Source: Aquimarina spongiae (lineage in GTDB: Bacteria > Bacteroidota > Bacteroidia > Flavobacteriales > Flavobacteriaceae). From it: DNA of 64,000 nt. The stretch lies in NCBI RefSeq assembly GCF_900141785.1, contig NZ_FQYP01000010.1, forward strand, positions 62,001 through 126,000. The letters run 5' to 3'. Each line of letters starts with the position of its first letter. Within the stretch, counting starts at the first letter, position 1. The notes under the pieces are model-generated. The model was given only the letters and a program-made list of their open reading frames with translations, did no database searches and was not told the origin of the DNA. Shown here piece by piece: positions 16,806 through 25,624 of the stretch. Both the position numbers and the translations under genes were made by a program.

Positions 16806-18338
16806 TTATTCCCACTCGATCGTAGCAGGCGGTTTCGAACTGATGTCATAGACTACTCTATTAACGCCTTTTACCCGGTTTATTATTGCATTCGAAGTTT
16901 TTTGTAAAAACTCATAAGGTAGATTTACCCAGTCTGCTGTCATTCCATCTGTACTTTCTACCGCTCTGAGTGCCACACAGTTTTCATAGGTTCTTTCGTC
17001 TCCCATAACTCCAACACTCTGTACAGGTAGCAATATCGCTCCTGCTTGCCATACTTTATCGTATAGTCCATTTTCTTTAAGACCATTTATAAAAATAGCA
17101 TCAACTTCCTGCAAAATACGAACTTTATCACTAGTAATATCCCCTAAAATTCTAATTGCAAGTCCTGGCCCTGGAAAAGGGTGTCTCCCTAATAGTTCCT
17201 TATTCATTCCCATAGAAGCTCCTACTCGTCTTACCTCATCTTTAAACAACATCTTTAAAGGTTCGACTATTTTTAACTTCATATAATCTGGCAATCCTCC
17301 TACATTGTGATGACTTTTGATCGTTGCACTAGGGCCTCCAGAGACAGAAACACTCTCTATCACATCTGGATATATTGTTCCTTGTGCCAACCATTTTACA
17401 TCTTCAATAGCATGAGCTTCATCATCAAAAACCTCTATAAATACGCGCCCAATAGCTTTGCGTTTTTTCTCAGGATCTTTTTCACCAGCTAGAGCTCCCA
17501 AAAAGCGTGCCGAAGCATCTACACCTTTTACATTGAGCCCCATTCCTTTATACTGCGCCAATACATCTGTAAATTCATTTTTACGAAGTAATCCATTGTT
17601 CACAAAAATGCAATACAGGTTTTTTCCTATAGCCTTATGTAGTAGCATTGCGGCTACTGAAGAATCTACCCCTCCAGAAAGTCCTAATACTACTTTATCA
17701 TTACCCAACTGTTCTTTTAGCTTACTTACTGTTTCATCTACAAATGAATCTGGAGTCCAATCTTGAGCTACACCAGCAATATCTACCAAAAAGTTTTTTA
17801 ATAACTGTGTTCCATCTTTAGAATGATACACTTCTGGGTGAAACTGAATCGCATAGGTATCTTCTTCGTTTATTTTGAATGCGGCATTCTTTACATCATG
17901 GGTACTTGCCAAAAGCACACTATTTGTTGGCAATTCTTTGATGGTATCACTGTGACTCATCCAAACCTGCGAACCTTCAGAAATGTTTTGGAACAACTCA
18001 TTCCCATTGATATACGACAAATTTGCTCGACCATACTCACGAGTATTCGAAGCGGCTACTTGTCCGCCCCCAAAATGAGCGAGGTATTGCGCACCATAAC
18101 AAATACCAAGTAATGGTTTTTTACCTTTTATTTCGGAAAGATCAGGGTGTGCTACATCGTCTCCTCTAACAGATAGAGGACTCCCAGATAATATCACTGC
18201 GCTATATGCGTCAATATCTTTTGGAGGTTTGTTATAAGGATGTATTTCTGAGTAGATATTGAGCTCTCTCACACGACGCCCAATAAGTTGTGTAACCTGT
18301 GAACCGAAGTCCAGAATAAGTACCTTGTTGTTTTGCAT
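16806..18338 (-). CDS. guaA: GMP synthase (glutamine-hydrolysing)
   Basis: 510 residues from the ATG at 18338 ([14 protein letters not shown]); a TTG two codons upstream is less likely. It converts XMP to GMP using ATP and glutamine. The class I glutamine amidotransferase domain has Cys80 in LLGICYG and the His/Glu pair in FHPEVYHS; the N-type ATP pyrophosphatase domain has the P-loop [11 protein letters not shown]; the C-terminal dimerisation domain ends in the invariant KPPATIEWE. All catalytic residues are present. Probably the first gene of a two-gene unit with the LysM protein. Confidence 0.98.
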   Translation of the reverse strand: MQNNKVLILDFGSQVTQLIGRRVRELNIYSEIHPYNKPPKDIDAYSAVILSGSPLSVRGDDVAHPDLSEIKGKKPLLGICYGAQYLAHFGGGQVAASNTREYGRANLSYINGNELFQNISEGSQVWMSHSDTIKELPTNSVLLASTHDVKNAAFKINEEDTYAIQFHPEVYHSKDGTQLLKNFLVDIAGVAQDWTPDSFVDETVSKLKEQLGNDKVVLGLSGGVDSSVAAMLLHKAIGKNLYCIFVNNGLLRKNEFTDVLAQYKGMGLNVKGVDASARFLGALAGEKDPEKKRKAIGRVFIEVFDDEAHAIEDVKWLAQGTIYPDVIESVSVSGGPSATIKSHHNVGGLPDYMKLKIVEPLKMLFKDEVRRVGASMGMNKELLGRHPFPGPGLAIRILGDITSDKVRILQEVDAIFINGLKENGLYDKVWQAGAILLPVQSVGVMGDERTYENCVALRAVESTDGMTADWVNLPYEFLQKTSNAIINRVKGVNRVVYDISSKPPATIEWE

Positions 18339-18456
18339 AGGCAAAAATAAAATTAAATTGATAACCTTGAAATCCTAATCGGTATAATTTTATATCCAAC
18401 CAGTAATTTTAGAAAAGCCGCAGATATTTTAGATCTTGGCTACACTATTCTCAACG

Positions 18457-19110
18457 TTAAACAGAAATAATTTTATCTTTTATTGCTTTCATTATCAAAC
18501 CCGCAGTATTCTTCACTCCTAGTTTGCTAATTAGGTTTTTTCTATGCCCCTCAATCGTACGAGTACTCAAAAACAATTGCTCCGCAATTTCGGTAGTAGT
18601 GTATTCTTTAGTAATCAATTCCAGCACTTCTAACTCCCTGGATGTGAGTTGGTAATTTTTCCCTATGGCAGGTGGTTTATTGGCTTTATTTTTAAGCCCT
18701 TTCAACAATGCCTGAGATACAAAAGCATTAAAATAAATTCCTTTCTCATATACCGATCGAATTGCGTCTTCTAATTCTTTTTGGTTCGTATCTTTTAAGA
18801 GATACCCATTTGCTCCTATTTCCATGAGATAAGAAGTCATACGCTCTTCCTTATGCATGGTAAGAATAATTATCTTTATGTCTGGAAATGTCTTCTTCAA
18901 CACTATTGTGGTATCCACGCCATTCATATCTTCCATTTCCAGGTCTAGTAGAATCACATCAGGAACTACATGATCCAGTTGCTCAAGAAGATCCTTACCA
19001 CTCACAGCTTCCAATACCAACTGAATGTCTGGGATTTTATTCAACAAAGACTTTATCCCTTCTCGAAAAAGGTTATGATCATCTACCAAACCAAGTTTTA
19101 TTGTTGCCAT
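18457..19110 (-). CDS. NarL/FixJ-type response regulator
   Basis: 217 residues from the ATG at 19110 (MATIKLGLVDDHNLF); the longer frame adds eight residues from a TTG. The receiver domain has DD at 10-11, phospho-acceptor Asp56 in VILLDLEMEDMNG, Thr in ILTMHKEE and Lys in YLLKDTNQK. The C-terminal LuxR helix-turn-helix (LTSRELEVLELI, then TEIAEQLFLSTRTIEGHRKN) binds DNA. It is the last gene of the set 7-TM protein, histidine kinase, regulator, starting 30 bases after the kinase stop; it is certainly the partner of that kinase. No target is visible. Confidence 0.95.
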   Translation of the reverse strand: MATIKLGLVDDHNLFREGIKSLLNKIPDIQLVLEAVSGKDLLEQLDHVVPDVILLDLEMEDMNGVDTTIVLKKTFPDIKIIILTMHKEERMTSYLMEIGANGYLLKDTNQKELEDAIRSVYEKGIYFNAFVSQALLKGLKNKANKPPAIGKNYQLTSRELEVLELITKEYTTTEIAEQLFLSTRTIEGHRKNLISKLGVKNTAGLIMKAIKDKIISV

Positions 19111-19140
19111 TTTTATGGTGGTGTTAAATTTCAAAATACA

Positions 19141-19917
19141 CTAACATACTATTCTAATTGCCATTCCTTTTTTGGGTTTCAAAAAATTCATAGTACCTGA
19201 CAGGACCGAGAGTCGGCTTTCTATATTCTTAAGTCCCAACCCTTTTTTATTCAAAAGAGTTTTATGATCCAAACCAATACCGTCATCCTTATATAACAAA
19301 ACTAAAGCTTCATTTTCGTGTTTGATTTCTATATCAACATTCTTAGCTTTTGCATGTTTTAGGGTATTGTTGATCAATTCCTGAACAATCCTGTATAGGT
19401 TAAGCTCTTTGGGCTTAGGTACTATTCTACTGGTATTATCTTTAAAATTTATTTGAATTCCCCCTGTATCATTGATGGTTTGCACCAAACTCTGCAAAGC
19501 CTCAATTAGTCCAAGTTTTTCTAAAATCACTGGTCGCAAATCCTGAGAAATTCCTCTAACACTTTGGATCATATCATCCAAAAAAGCCCTCAACTTATTG
19601 GTAATCTCTTCAAACTCTATTTCTGGTAAGGATGGTGTAATCTGCCCAAAATACAACTTTGTTGTAGTGAGCATAGCGCCAACTTCATCATGAAGCTCTT
19701 TGGCTACTCTACTTCGTTCTTCTTCCTGGCTTAGGATTGCGGTCTCCAAAAGTTCTTTTTGATAATCTGACTCAATTTTTTGATGTTTCTTTTGCTGTGC
19801 TAGCAAACGTCTTTGATAAATAATAAAAAATACAATTACAGATAAAGACAACATAAAAATCACACCCATACCAATGATGATAATCTTCAGTGTAATAGCT
19901 TCTTCGGACGCACCCAT
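19141..19917 (-). CDS. NarX/LiaS-type (HisKA_3) sensor histidine kinase
   Basis: 258 residues from the ATG at 19917, giving MGASEEAITLK ahead of a single membrane helix at about 11-34. A coiled linker leads to the HisKA_3 box VAKELHDEVGAML with phospho-His76, then an HATPase domain with N-box LVQELINNTLKHA, DDGIGLD and GLKNIESRL. There is no periplasmic sensor domain, so input must come from the membrane or from a partner; its start overlaps by 31 bases the end of the 7-TM gene, pointing to translational coupling and a possible sensory role for that protein. Confidence 0.93.
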   Translation of the reverse strand: MGASEEAITLKIIIIGMGVIFMLSLSVIVFFIIYQRRLLAQQKKHQKIESDYQKELLETAILSQEEERSRVAKELHDEVGAMLTTTKLYFGQITPSLPEIEFEEITNKLRAFLDDMIQSVRGISQDLRPVILEKLGLIEALQSLVQTINDTGGIQINFKDNTSRIVPKPKELNLYRIVQELINNTLKHAKAKNVDIEIKHENEALVLLYKDDGIGLDHKTLLNKKGLGLKNIESRLSVLSGTMNFLKPKKGMAIRIVC

Positions 19918-20543
19918 AGCGCAATGGTATAAAAAATGGTTAATACGATATTCACAATGGCATGCAATCCCCAAAGAATCAAACTAGCCTCAGACACTTC
20001 TTTGAACAAGCTGTTATTCATATAAAACAGTATTAAATTACTAGAAAAATAGATCAAAAAACCAGAGTTGATCCAGAACATAGGATTCGTCTCTAATGCA
20101 CTATACTTAACCTCTTTAAGTAAAGCATAAAAGTAACTCAAAGCAAAAACAACAACGAGCAATCCCATAAGGGTGGTTACATTAGAATTAAAGGTAAACA
20201 AATCCTGGAAAAAAATTGTGTTCAGTATCGCAAACCCGGTAAAACCAACACCAATTATGACAAGGTATTTGACATCAAACACTTTACGTAAAGGTTCTTT
20301 GTATATATTGAGAATTAGAAGAAATTCGATGACCGTATAAAAATGATAAATAGGTAGGTTATTTATTTTTTTATACCACAGTATCCTTGAAATTACCTCA
20401 ACCAAAAGTGTCACCAAAACCAGGATGGCTAACTTTTTTTGCACAGCGGCCAAAACTTTGGATCTCACCAAAAATATTACTGCTGGAACAAACAACAATA
20501 CAAAGGCAACCAGGGTTAGGTTCTTAAACATTTGTTCACTCAT
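19887..20543 (-). CDS. Seven-transmembrane protein, possible kinase partner
   Basis: 218 residues, almost entirely membrane: seven helices at about 9-27, 37-55, 64-80, 92-111, 122-142, 155-175 and 188-210. Polar residues lie within or at the ends of helices (YHFYTVIEF near 66, FWINSGFLIYFSSNLILFY near 156, WGLHAIVNI near 191), as in bacterial 7-TM sensors, but I do not recognise a named family. The gene overlaps the following histidine kinase by 31 bases, and the kinase itself lacks an extracellular sensor. I infer that it feeds a signal to the kinase; that is context only. Confidence 0.8.
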   Translation of the reverse strand: MSEQMFKNLTLVAFVLLFVPAVIFLVRSKVLAAVQKKLAILVLVTLLVEVISRILWYKKINNLPIYHFYTVIEFLLILNIYKEPLRKVFDVKYLVIIGVGFTGFAILNTIFFQDLFTFNSNVTTLMGLLVVVFALSYFYALLKEVKYSALETNPMFWINSGFLIYFSSNLILFYMNNSLFKEVSEASLILWGLHAIVNIVLTIFYTIALWVRPKKLLH

Positions 20544-20585
20544 CTAATCAACAATTAAAATTCATATATCATGAAATACCAAGTA

Positions 20586-21326
20586 TTACGTACAGGTAGG
20601 AGGACATGGTGTAAGATACTCTACCAATGTCTCATCGGGACCGGACATTGTTTCTACTACCCCTTTGAGTCCCATATGATTTTCTTTAATTCCTTTGGCA
20701 TTAAATCCTAATGTTGGTGTAAAAGAAATCATATCTCTTTTAGAAAACTTGTTCATATCCACTCCAGGATACAATGTGATTCCTGTGATATTACCTAGAA
20801 TCTCATTTATGTATCTCATAATTTTTTGATCTGTTTCATCTTCATTTCCTATTGAATAATGTAATACCCGCACTCTTGTATTGACATCATTACAATGAAA
20901 TAAATCATCGATCAAGTGCATATCAATTTCGTTCCAGTTATCACCGATCATTTTTTTGAAGGTTTCAGGAACATACTCTGCTGTCAATCCAACTTTTACG
21001 ATCGGTATAAATTCAAAAACAAGATCTTCTTTATCATTAATCATCAAAAAAGGGCAAAACGTAACTTCCTCAACATTATCATCCTGTAATGCCAAACAAA
21101 TCTTGATATTCTTTATGAGTTGATTAGCTTTTATCTTATTCAACCTTTTGATAGCTTCTTTACTCAAAATAAAATGATCCACCCTGTGATGTTGTCCGGT
21201 AAGCTTATCCCATTTATGAAAATGTCTTGCTAATTTTAGCACATCTTCTTTACACCAATTATTTCGACAATCTTTGAAATATTTGATAGTACTTTTCTCT
21301 TCTTGTTGTGTGATTGCATTTTCCAT
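20586..21326 (-). CDS. Cytoplasmic protein of unknown function with Cys-rich tail
   Basis: 246 residues, no signal peptide or membrane helix. Mixed alpha/beta composition; the N-terminal region has CRNNWCKEDVLKLARHF with two Cys, the middle has charged helices and the DDLFHCNDVNTRVRVLHYS segment, and the chain ends LTPCPPTCT. I recognise no domain. The Cys-x-x-x-Cys tail and the CxxxxC near the N-terminus could bind metal, but could equally be incidental. It is upstream of the 7-TM/kinase/regulator genes on the same strand with a 42-base gap and may be their first gene. Real gene by length and codon pattern; function unknown. Confidence 0.7.
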   Translation of the reverse strand: MENAITQQEEKSTIKYFKDCRNNWCKEDVLKLARHFHKWDKLTGQHHRVDHFILSKEAIKRLNKIKANQLIKNIKICLALQDDNVEEVTFCPFLMINDKEDLVFEFIPIVKVGLTAEYVPETFKKMIGDNWNEIDMHLIDDLFHCNDVNTRVRVLHYSIGNEDETDQKIMRYINEILGNITGITLYPGVDMNKFSKRDMISFTPTLGFNAKGIKENHMGLKGVVETMSGPDETLVEYLTPCPPTCT

Positions 21327-21586
21327 TTGTGTGATTTTTAGGAGTTAACATTTTTCAACATTAAAGCTACTCAAAAAAAACCTTACCAACTAACTATCAA
21401 CTTATTAACAAGTAATAACCATTACAAAACAAGTATTTTCCACGGTTTTACATTTTCGGTATTTATGGTCTTTTAAATAGCACTTATCTAAAGCAATTTT
21501 GGAATTTCGTATAGGTGATCCGTTTAAAGACTGCCATACACAAAACACATAGATGTCAAAACATAGTAATTAATAATAGACGTATT

Positions 21587-23239
21587 ATGAAAAATCACAC
21601 AAAAAAAGTACTACTACTTACGTTGTTATCCATATGGATATTGGGATGCAGTAAAGATGATGGAAACGAACTACCACCTCCAACCACTGGAGTAGAAGAA
21701 CTACCAGGGATAGATCTGGAAGAGTTTGAGACAGATCTTGGGGCAATTGGTATTAGCATTAATGCACGAGACATTGCCAGAAAAGGATATCGACCTACCA
21801 CTGCAGATATTACAGTAACTGCAACCACTGGCGATTACAGTCAAAAGATACTCTTTGACGAATTTAACAATCTGGCTACTTTATCGTTAAAAAACGAAGA
21901 TTTATCTGAAGAAGCGCAGGCCGAACTGAAAGATGGAGTTCCTGTTTCTGTTCGTGTTCTTGATAAAAATGAGAATGAACTAGCCACAAAATCCATCACA
22001 AAGCTCTCATTTACCCCTAGCCCATCTGAAGAACATATTCCTGCAGACAAACTCGAAGACCTATATGCAAAAGTAAATCTTAGGGAGGATGTGAGACACT
22101 ATGTCCAAATAGTGAATCAGGACTCTAATGAAATCTACGGAGCGCCTAACTCTATTTTTTTTCCAAATACTGTCTTGCTTAACACCCCCATAATTGCCAG
22201 TAAACTTGCTGATTTGGATTACAATTCTGAAAACACAGAAACCTTTACTACCTATAGATTTGCCGAAGTTCCTGGAGAAGAAGGGGTGTTTACCATTGCT
22301 GTTCACAATGGGGACGACATTCACTATTTATATATTGTTCCGGCAAATTCTGAACTTCGTATTCAAAGCAAAGCTAATTTGATTCGAAATGGAGGCAACA
22401 ACACTGGCGCACCTCCAAATTATAAATTCAAAATTGAAAAAGTAGAAGCGGGTTTATATACCATCACTCCAACATTTACGGGCAACCCATTATTTTTGAT
22501 TAACGATCGCCTTAATGCTGGGAACACCAACTCCCAACCCGCATATTTTAGGATTTTATCTTTTGATATTGACTGGGATATACAACCTATTGAGTCAAAG
22601 TTCATGCATCCCATTCTTCCTCCATCAGCAACTTCGGAAGCCTATAACAGTACCTTACGAAATTGTAGTAGTGGAACCTTACAGCAAACTATCGGGCGAT
22701 CAGAATCATTAGAAACCAAAGAAGTTCTCGGATGGGAAGAATCGATGTCTGTAAGCACAACACAGGAGTATTCGGTTTCAGTAACCATAGAAGCAGAAGT
22801 TTCTACAAAATTCTTTGGTGCAGGGGGCTCTGTACGAAGTTCGGTAACAGGCAGCTACTCGTTCAGTAAATCTCGTACAAACACGAGCACCAGATCCGGT
22901 TCTTTTGAAGAAACCAGAACCACAGAAATTTCGACAGAACGCACCCAGGAAGTACCTCCAGGAACCGCTATTACAGTAGCAGATGTATATCAAACCTATG
23001 AAAATGTAAGAATCCCATATGTGCAACGCTTCAGAATTAAAGGAAACTATCAAGAAGATAGCAAAGCATTATCCGGAGAAGAAATAACCACACAATTTGC
23101 TTTTAATAGCTTTACCGGAGTCATCACAGATGTGCAAAGCGATTATATCGAAGTAACCGTGAGAGGAACCAACCTCATCAATCGATTAATCGAAACCGAA
23201 ACCATCTCAAAGGACATAGAAGGAGCCTGTGATAACTAA
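21587..23239 (+). CDS. Lipoprotein with aerolysin-like beta-pore segment
   Basis: 550 residues from the ATG at 21587 (a GTG 24 codons earlier is less likely). The signal peptide ends in the lipobox WILGC with lipid-bearing Cys21 and an acidic SKDDGNE after it. An N-terminal region (about 40-140) looks beta-sandwich-like; about 215-345 includes repeats of the kind YKFKIEKVEAGLYTI and YFRILSF that could form a trefoil-like lectin. From about 380 to 500, long Ser/Thr-rich alternating strands (EYSVSVTIEAEVSTKF, GSYSFSKSRTNTSTRSGS, EETRTTEISTERTQEV) with GTAITVADVYQTYENV resemble the aerolysin/ETX-MTX2 pore module. Pore formation is inferred from pattern only. The gene is single and ends at a strong terminator. 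Confidence 0.75.
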   Translation: MKNHTKKVLLLTLLSIWILGCSKDDGNELPPPTTGVEELPGIDLEEFETDLGAIGISINARDIARKGYRPTTADITVTATTGDYSQKILFDEFNNLATLSLKNEDLSEEAQAELKDGVPVSVRVLDKNENELATKSITKLSFTPSPSEEHIPADKLEDLYAKVNLREDVRHYVQIVNQDSNEIYGAPNSIFFPNTVLLNTPIIASKLADLDYNSENTETFTTYRFAEVPGEEGVFTIAVHNGDDIHYLYIVPANSELRIQSKANLIRNGGNNTGAPPNYKFKIEKVEAGLYTITPTFTGNPLFLINDRLNAGNTNSQPAYFRILSFDIDWDIQPIESKFMHPILPPSATSEAYNSTLRNCSSGTLQQTIGRSESLETKEVLGWEESMSVSTTQEYSVSVTIEAEVSTKFFGAGGSVRSSVTGSYSFSKSRTNTSTRSGSFEETRTTEISTERTQEVPPGTAITVADVYQTYENVRIPYVQRFRIKGNYQEDSKALSGEEITTQFAFNSFTGVITDVQSDYIEVTVRGTNLINRLIETETISKDIEGACDN

Positions 23240-23263
23240 TAAAAAACAGAATAATCATTTAAT

Positions 23264-23291
23264 AAAGACATCTTAATCAAGATGTCTTTTT
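23264..23291 (+). terminator. Intrinsic terminator of the aerolysin-like gene
   Basis: Perfect 11-bp stem AAAGACATCTT/AAGATGTCTTT, loop AATC, followed by TT; 25 bases beyond the stop codon. Confidence 0.9.
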
Positions 23292-23342
23292 ATGTTCTAT
23301 GATTTTAGTTAATTTTATAGTACAGAATCTTGACCCACTCCC

Positions 23343-23888
23343 ATGACACCAATTATCTTTTCTTCTATACTACGAGATCTACAAGAAGCTTCCAAAACGG
23401 TTGGTCATCCCTTTCGATATTTTACTCTAGGCACATGCAGTATTAATGGGACACCAAGATTAAGAACCGTTGTGTTACGGGAGACAGACAATGATCTCAA
23501 TATGATGATCTATACCGACAAAAGATCTAAAAAAATAACGCATATCAGAGAACATGATATTGTAAGTTTACTTTTTTTGGATTCGGATCGTTTGATTCAA
23601 TTATCGATAAAAGCAAAAGCCGAAATTGTAGAAGATCCCCAAATCCTGAAAAGCATCTGGGAACAAATTCCAGAAAAATCGCGAAAAGATTACCGATCAA
23701 AACATGCTCCCGGTGAAGCTATCAACAACCCACAAAACATAGAGTTTCTGGATAAAGACAACTTTTTTACTGCTATTCGACTTATCCCAAGTAAAATTGA
23801 ATATTTACGACTTAAACGTCCTAACCATCTTCGTATCTTATTTCGTAAAGAAAAAGGGGAATGGAAGGACTCTTATTTGGTTCCTTAG
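23343..23888 (+). CDS. Pyridoxamine 5'-phosphate oxidase-like FMN protein
   Basis: 181 residues in the PNPOx-like split-barrel fold: FRYFTLGTCSINGTPRLRTV at about 22-41, then YTDKRSKKITHI (FMN phosphate-binding Arg/Lys pattern), VSLLFLDSDRLIQLSIKAKA, and WEQIPEKSRKDYRSKHAPGE. The last segment is like the alternative PNPOx clade in which the substrate-binding PLP residues differ, so PNP oxidation itself is not assured; it may be a flavin-linked reductase. It is cytoplasmic and convergent with bshC (15 bases between stops). Confidence 0.88.
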   Translation: MTPIIFSSILRDLQEASKTVGHPFRYFTLGTCSINGTPRLRTVVLRETDNDLNMMIYTDKRSKKITHIREHDIVSLLFLDSDRLIQLSIKAKAEIVEDPQILKSIWEQIPEKSRKDYRSKHAPGEAINNPQNIEFLDKDNFFTAIRLIPSKIEYLRLKRPNHLRILFRKEKGEWKDSYLVP

Positions 23889-23903
23889 TAGATCATTAAC
23901 AAC

Positions 23904-25499
23904 CTAACATTTCAAAATGGTAAATTCTCCGTCCAAAGGATGTAAATATTCTATTAGCGTAGGTATTAATTGCGCTCCGTACTCCAGATACATTTCTGAA
24001 AAGTTAACCGTTCGTTCTTGTAAACTTTGATTAGGAAACAATTCATTTTGCAACACCATTACGCGTTTAACTTGATCACTTAGTTTACGTTTTTGTGCTT
24101 TTAGCAATCTATTTTCTAGTACATCCAACCCTTTGAGCTGCTTAATTTCCTGAGCTTTTACAGCATTCAAAAAAGTAACATCAGTCTGTTTTGCTAAGGC
24201 ATACATCTCTTCGAATTGTGCTTTAAGATGTTGGCGCTGTGGATCAAAATTGATATCGATATTTGATATCCTTCGCACCTTTCTATTAATCAACTCATGT
24301 TGCTTCAAAAACAGTTCTTTATCAGAGACATCCAGTTTCTTAATTTTTGCAGCTTGTTTCTCGGTCTGAATAAGTACCGAATTACGTAACAATAACATAG
24401 GAAATGGGATAGCTACAGTTTCAAAATATTTTTTCAATTCCAACCAGTACGCTAACTCTCCTCCTCCACCTATATAACACAAATTAGGTAAAATCACCTC
24501 CTGATACAAAGGACGCATTATCACATTAGGGCTAAATCGTTCGGGATAATCCTTAAGTTCTTGTAATAGTTCTTTCTCGGTCCATTTGATATCTGTCTCA
24601 TTGACCAAATAAGCCCCTTCCTCTTCAACAATACGCTCTCGAATGCCCTTATCGAGATAAAATAGATTAATTTCTCTAGGATTAACTTGTACTTTATACC
24701 CTAGTTCTTTCAACGTTTCGGTTTGAGGAGTTACCTGCTCATATGCGGTTTTTTCGATCAACTCCTTTTCCATATAAGGAACAAAAAGTTGCTTTAGTTC
24801 ACTATCATCTCCATCGATAATCACCAATCCGTAGCTAGCAAAAAGTTCATTCGCTAAAAAACGAGTGGCTTGGGTCAATGTTTCATGTTCTAAATATGCT
24901 TTTTTGAAAAGTGATTTTAGATAATCAGCGTTGATACTTGTCCCTATTTCTGAAGCAAAAACCTCAAACACTTTGTCCAAACCTTTGGTATCAAAAACAC
25001 CAACTGCTCCTCCGTCTTTTCGATTCCATTGTATTTTTTTACCAAATAGATTGAAATAATTGATTTCATCAAAATCATGATCTTCTGTAGCCATCCAATA
25101 CACGGGTACAAAATCATAGTTTTGATACTTTTCTTTTAATTCTTTAGCAAGATTAATGGCAGAAACAATCTTATATAAAAAATACAGTGGTCCTGTAAAA
25201 AGATTAAGCTGGTGACCGGTCGTAACCGTAAATGTGGTTGATCTTGTAAGTAATTCCAAGTTTTCTTTGGTTTCCTCAGAACAATCATTTCCTTTATATT
25301 GTCTTTGGAGAGCATTTACCAACACCGCTCTATGCTGAGAAGAAAAAGAATCTTGTTTTTCTTTGATCTGATCTTCAAATTCTGAAATTTTCGGAAAACG
25401 GTGGTACAGCGATTGCAATTCGGGTTTTTGATCCAGATAATCACAAATTAATGTTGAAAAGTAATTCGTTTCTTTAAACGGAATACACTCACTAGGCAT
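23904..25499 (-). CDS. bshC: Bacillithiol biosynthesis cysteine-adding enzyme BshC
   Basis: 531 residues, normal length. BshC adds cysteine to GlcN-malate, the last step in making the low-molecular-weight thiol bacillithiol. Family motifs: IPFKETNYFSTLICDYL at 6-22, TTGHQLNLFTGPLYFLYK near 95, PVYWMATEDHDFDEINYF near 130, VMRPLYQEVILPNLCYIGGG near 310 and the long coiled C-terminal region that makes the dimer. bshA and bshB are not in the window, which is usual. It implies that this organism uses bacillithiol, as many flavobacteria do. Confidence 0.95.
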   Translation of the reverse strand: MPSECIPFKETNYFSTLICDYLDQKPELQSLYHRFPKISEFEDQIKEKQDSFSSQHRAVLVNALQRQYKGNDCSEETKENLELLTRSTTFTVTTGHQLNLFTGPLYFLYKIVSAINLAKELKEKYQNYDFVPVYWMATEDHDFDEINYFNLFGKKIQWNRKDGGAVGVFDTKGLDKVFEVFASEIGTSINADYLKSLFKKAYLEHETLTQATRFLANELFASYGLVIIDGDDSELKQLFVPYMEKELIEKTAYEQVTPQTETLKELGYKVQVNPREINLFYLDKGIRERIVEEEGAYLVNETDIKWTEKELLQELKDYPERFSPNVIMRPLYQEVILPNLCYIGGGGELAYWLELKKYFETVAIPFPMLLLRNSVLIQTEKQAAKIKKLDVSDKELFLKQHELINRKVRRISNIDINFDPQRQHLKAQFEEMYALAKQTDVTFLNAVKAQEIKQLKGLDVLENRLLKAQKRKLSDQVKRVMVLQNELFPNQSLQERTVNFSEMYLEYGAQLIPTLIEYLHPLDGEFTILKC

Positions 25500-25624
25500 A
25501 GAAAACTTTTTTTGAGAGGTTAAATATACATTAGATTGTAATGGTAAATCCTAAATTTTAGTTAATACAGATTATATCCTAAATTTAACTCGGTATTTTA
25601 CAATTTCTAATTATCAAATCATCA

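Noticed and set aside
22778-23053. 91-codon minus-strand frame rich in Cys and Arg
   Set aside because: Shadow of the Ser/Thr-rich strands of the aerolysin-like gene.
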